64,000 bases of DNA from NCBI RefSeq assembly GCF_000001735.4, contig NC_003070.9:22305971-22369970 (forward strand). The letters are read 5' to 3'. The translations under genes and the position numbers were made by a program. The notes under the pieces were generated by a model. It had not been told where the DNA came from. It saw only the letters and a program-made list of their open reading frames with translations, and ran no database searches. This stretch comes from Arabidopsis thaliana (taxonomy: Eukaryota > Streptophyta > Magnoliopsida > Brassicales > Brassicaceae). Positions 62,679-64,000 of the stretch are shown here, in pieces. The number at the start of each line of letters is the position of its first letter. The first letter of the stretch is position 1.

Positions 62679-63318
62679 TTTCTCGTCGGAGCAGTAAACA
62701 ACGACAACGAGAAGGTTTTTTGAGTAAAACCCTAATTCACTGTCACTTCCCAAGCTCGAAACAGAATTGGAGGAGAAAGTATGGTGATTATGGGCTTTTT
62801 AATGGGCCTGACGATTATTTCATTTCGGCCCATACTATATCAGTTAAACAATATGAGAAACACCAAAATATACGTTCTCTCTATTGTAAGGCTCTCTCAC
62901 CTCACTCTATTGAAGCATAATTTGTTTATGTAGTTTCATTTTGATCATAACTCGAGAGAAACCTATGTAAACATAGACGAATGCCCCAAAAAACAAAACC
63001 AAAACCTCAACGTTTAACAATTTTGATCGCAGAACGAACACATAGACAGAAATGTAGCAGTCTAAAGGAAAATAATGAACCATGTCGTGAAAGGTTACAG
63101 AGAGCCTCATGTAAAATAAAATAGAATCACCATAAAGACAAATTCACAAGAATATGGCTTCTAAAACAAATTAAAGGAAAATTTGATCAGCTAAAATGTT
63201 TCAAAACGTTTTCTTTTCCCTCTACTTTTGTCCTGTTTCGTTTTGCTTCTTTGATTCAGGCAATTCCTTGAGGGATGTGGGAATCACAATTGACATAGAC
63301 GATGAAACTAAATGTGCA
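62679..63318. promoter_or_regulatory. Promoter of the PPR gene and 3' flank of the AP-1 mu gene
   Basis: TGGGCC at 62802-62807 and GGCCCA at 62828-62833, with TGGGCT at 62789-62794, form a cluster of site II elements about 110-155 bp upstream of the PPR ATG. Such clusters are common in nuclear genes for mitochondrial proteins. AAACCCTAA lies at about 62727-62735. No gene from 62840 to 63318. Confidence 0.55.
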
Positions 63319-64000
63319 TTACACGAGTCTTAGTTCGTACTCACCAGCCATGGTTATGTATCTCACCCATGGAAGTGCTTGGTACCCACTCTTCTCAATA
63401 ATCTTTAGGTACCGAACCTACACACCAAAGAACATATATATTATATATATGACATTGTGGAAGAGACAGTAACCATTTATTATTAAGCACAAGCTTACCT
63501 GAATCCCTGAAACAGTGAAATAAGGGATCTCAAATTTGACACGGATAGGAGCCTTTCGCTCAGGAGTTGCTTCCTCTGCAGTGATACTTGGAAGATGGAA
63601 CTCTGCCCTTAACATGTACTCCTATATTGGTTTTCTGAAGGTTAGCATTGATACTACATAGTCTACATTGCTGACTGTTTCAACTGAATTTAAGAGTTTA
63701 TTGAACCTTGTTAGTGTTATACCTTGTTCCCCGGGAAAGATTTGATTTTCCAGACTAACGCATCTTTTTCAGGAGCATAAGAGGCAGACCCTAGAGATGT
63801 CCTAACGGTGGGGTTAGATGCATCGGTTGGTACAGGCAACTCAATCTCAACGTTCGTTGCGGTGCTACAAAAAGAATGTTCGTGATCAAAGGTTTAAAGA
63901 ATCTGATCAATCAGGATCTTTGCATGACAGTAAGACAGAAAAGGAAAGTGGCACAAATACCATAGAATATATTTACCTTCGTTCCTTGAACTGACTTCTA
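63319..64000 (-). CDS. HAP13: AP-1 complex medium (mu) subunit, C-terminal part, cut by the window edge
   Basis: Clathrin adaptor mu subunit for cargo binding at the trans-Golgi network. Visible exons: 64000-63977 (partial), 63864-63723, 63621-63499 and 63417-63319, with TAA at 63319-63321. They encode the end of the mu-homology (MHD) domain: TATNVEIELPVPTDASNPTV, YAPEKDALVWKIKSFPGNKE, FEIPYFTVSGIQVRYLKI and YQALPWVRYITMAGEYELRLV. The Trp and Phe landmarks of the tyrosine-signal pocket (KFEIPYFTVSGIQVRYLK) are present. Homology to AP-1 rather than AP-2 mu is from memory of the Arabidopsis sequence (AP1M2/HAP13, At1g60780). The rest lies beyond the window. Confidence 0.92.

Overview
The window is plant nuclear DNA. 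The introns are short and AT-rich with GT-AG borders, genes lie about 2-3 kb apart, and the protein families are plant-specific. Several proteins match Arabidopsis thaliana proteins that I know (ECHID/MenB, ABC4/MenA, RPAC43, RALFL6, RZ-1b, CB5LP, ATB2, peroxiredoxin IID, AP-1 mu/HAP13), so I read it as A. thaliana chromosome 1, roughly loci At1g60550 to At1g60780. Locus names come from memory. Exon borders were set by hand from splice signals, frame and family alignment. Most spliced lengths are exact multiples of three and agree with the protein lengths I remember.

Layout. 0-11 kb: naphthoate synthase ECHID (-), a SWIM/MULE-type zinc-finger protein (-), an F-box/kelch gene (+), tRNA-Gly(GCC) (-) and a polygalacturonase (-). 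11-18.8 kb: almost 8 kb without a supportable gene, holding a 140-bp MITE and a 28-bp inverted-repeat pair. 18.8-28.2 kb: ABC4 (-), a BOI-type RING protein (-), RPAC43 (+) and RALFL6 (+). 28.7-41.2 kb: an LRR receptor-like pseudokinase (-), a zinc-finger protein whose C-terminus is a tandem array of small exons (-), RZ-1b (+), CB5LP (-) and a DUF3755-type gene (+). 41.8-57.9 kb: five tandem aldo-keto reductase genes of the ATB2 group (all -), interrupted by an FHA/MCRS1-like gene (-), a 5'-truncated LINE (+) with its target-site duplication, and peroxiredoxin IID (+). 58-64 kb: a tandem 99-bp repeat, a PMEI-like gene (+), a P-type PPR gene (-) and the 3' end of the AP-1 mu adaptin gene (-).

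How the genes relate. ECHID (peroxisomal, with a visible PTS2) and ABC4 (plastid membrane) act two steps apart in phylloquinone synthesis and lie about 17 kb apart. The aldo-keto reductase array is a clear tandem family. All copies share a rare GC-AG third intron except the last, which has lost that donor and carries a 1-bp deletion in the preceding exon. RPAC43, the RING gene, RZ-1b, the zinc-finger gene, the SWIM gene and the F-box gene are arranged head-to-head in pairs, with telo-box or TGGGC motifs between some of them.

I found no wholly new multi-gene system. The best leads are the tandem exon array at 31.7-32.7 kb, the inherited GC-AG intron with its decay in one paralogue, the LINE insertion with a recoverable empty site, and a MITE that splits an otherwise open frame.
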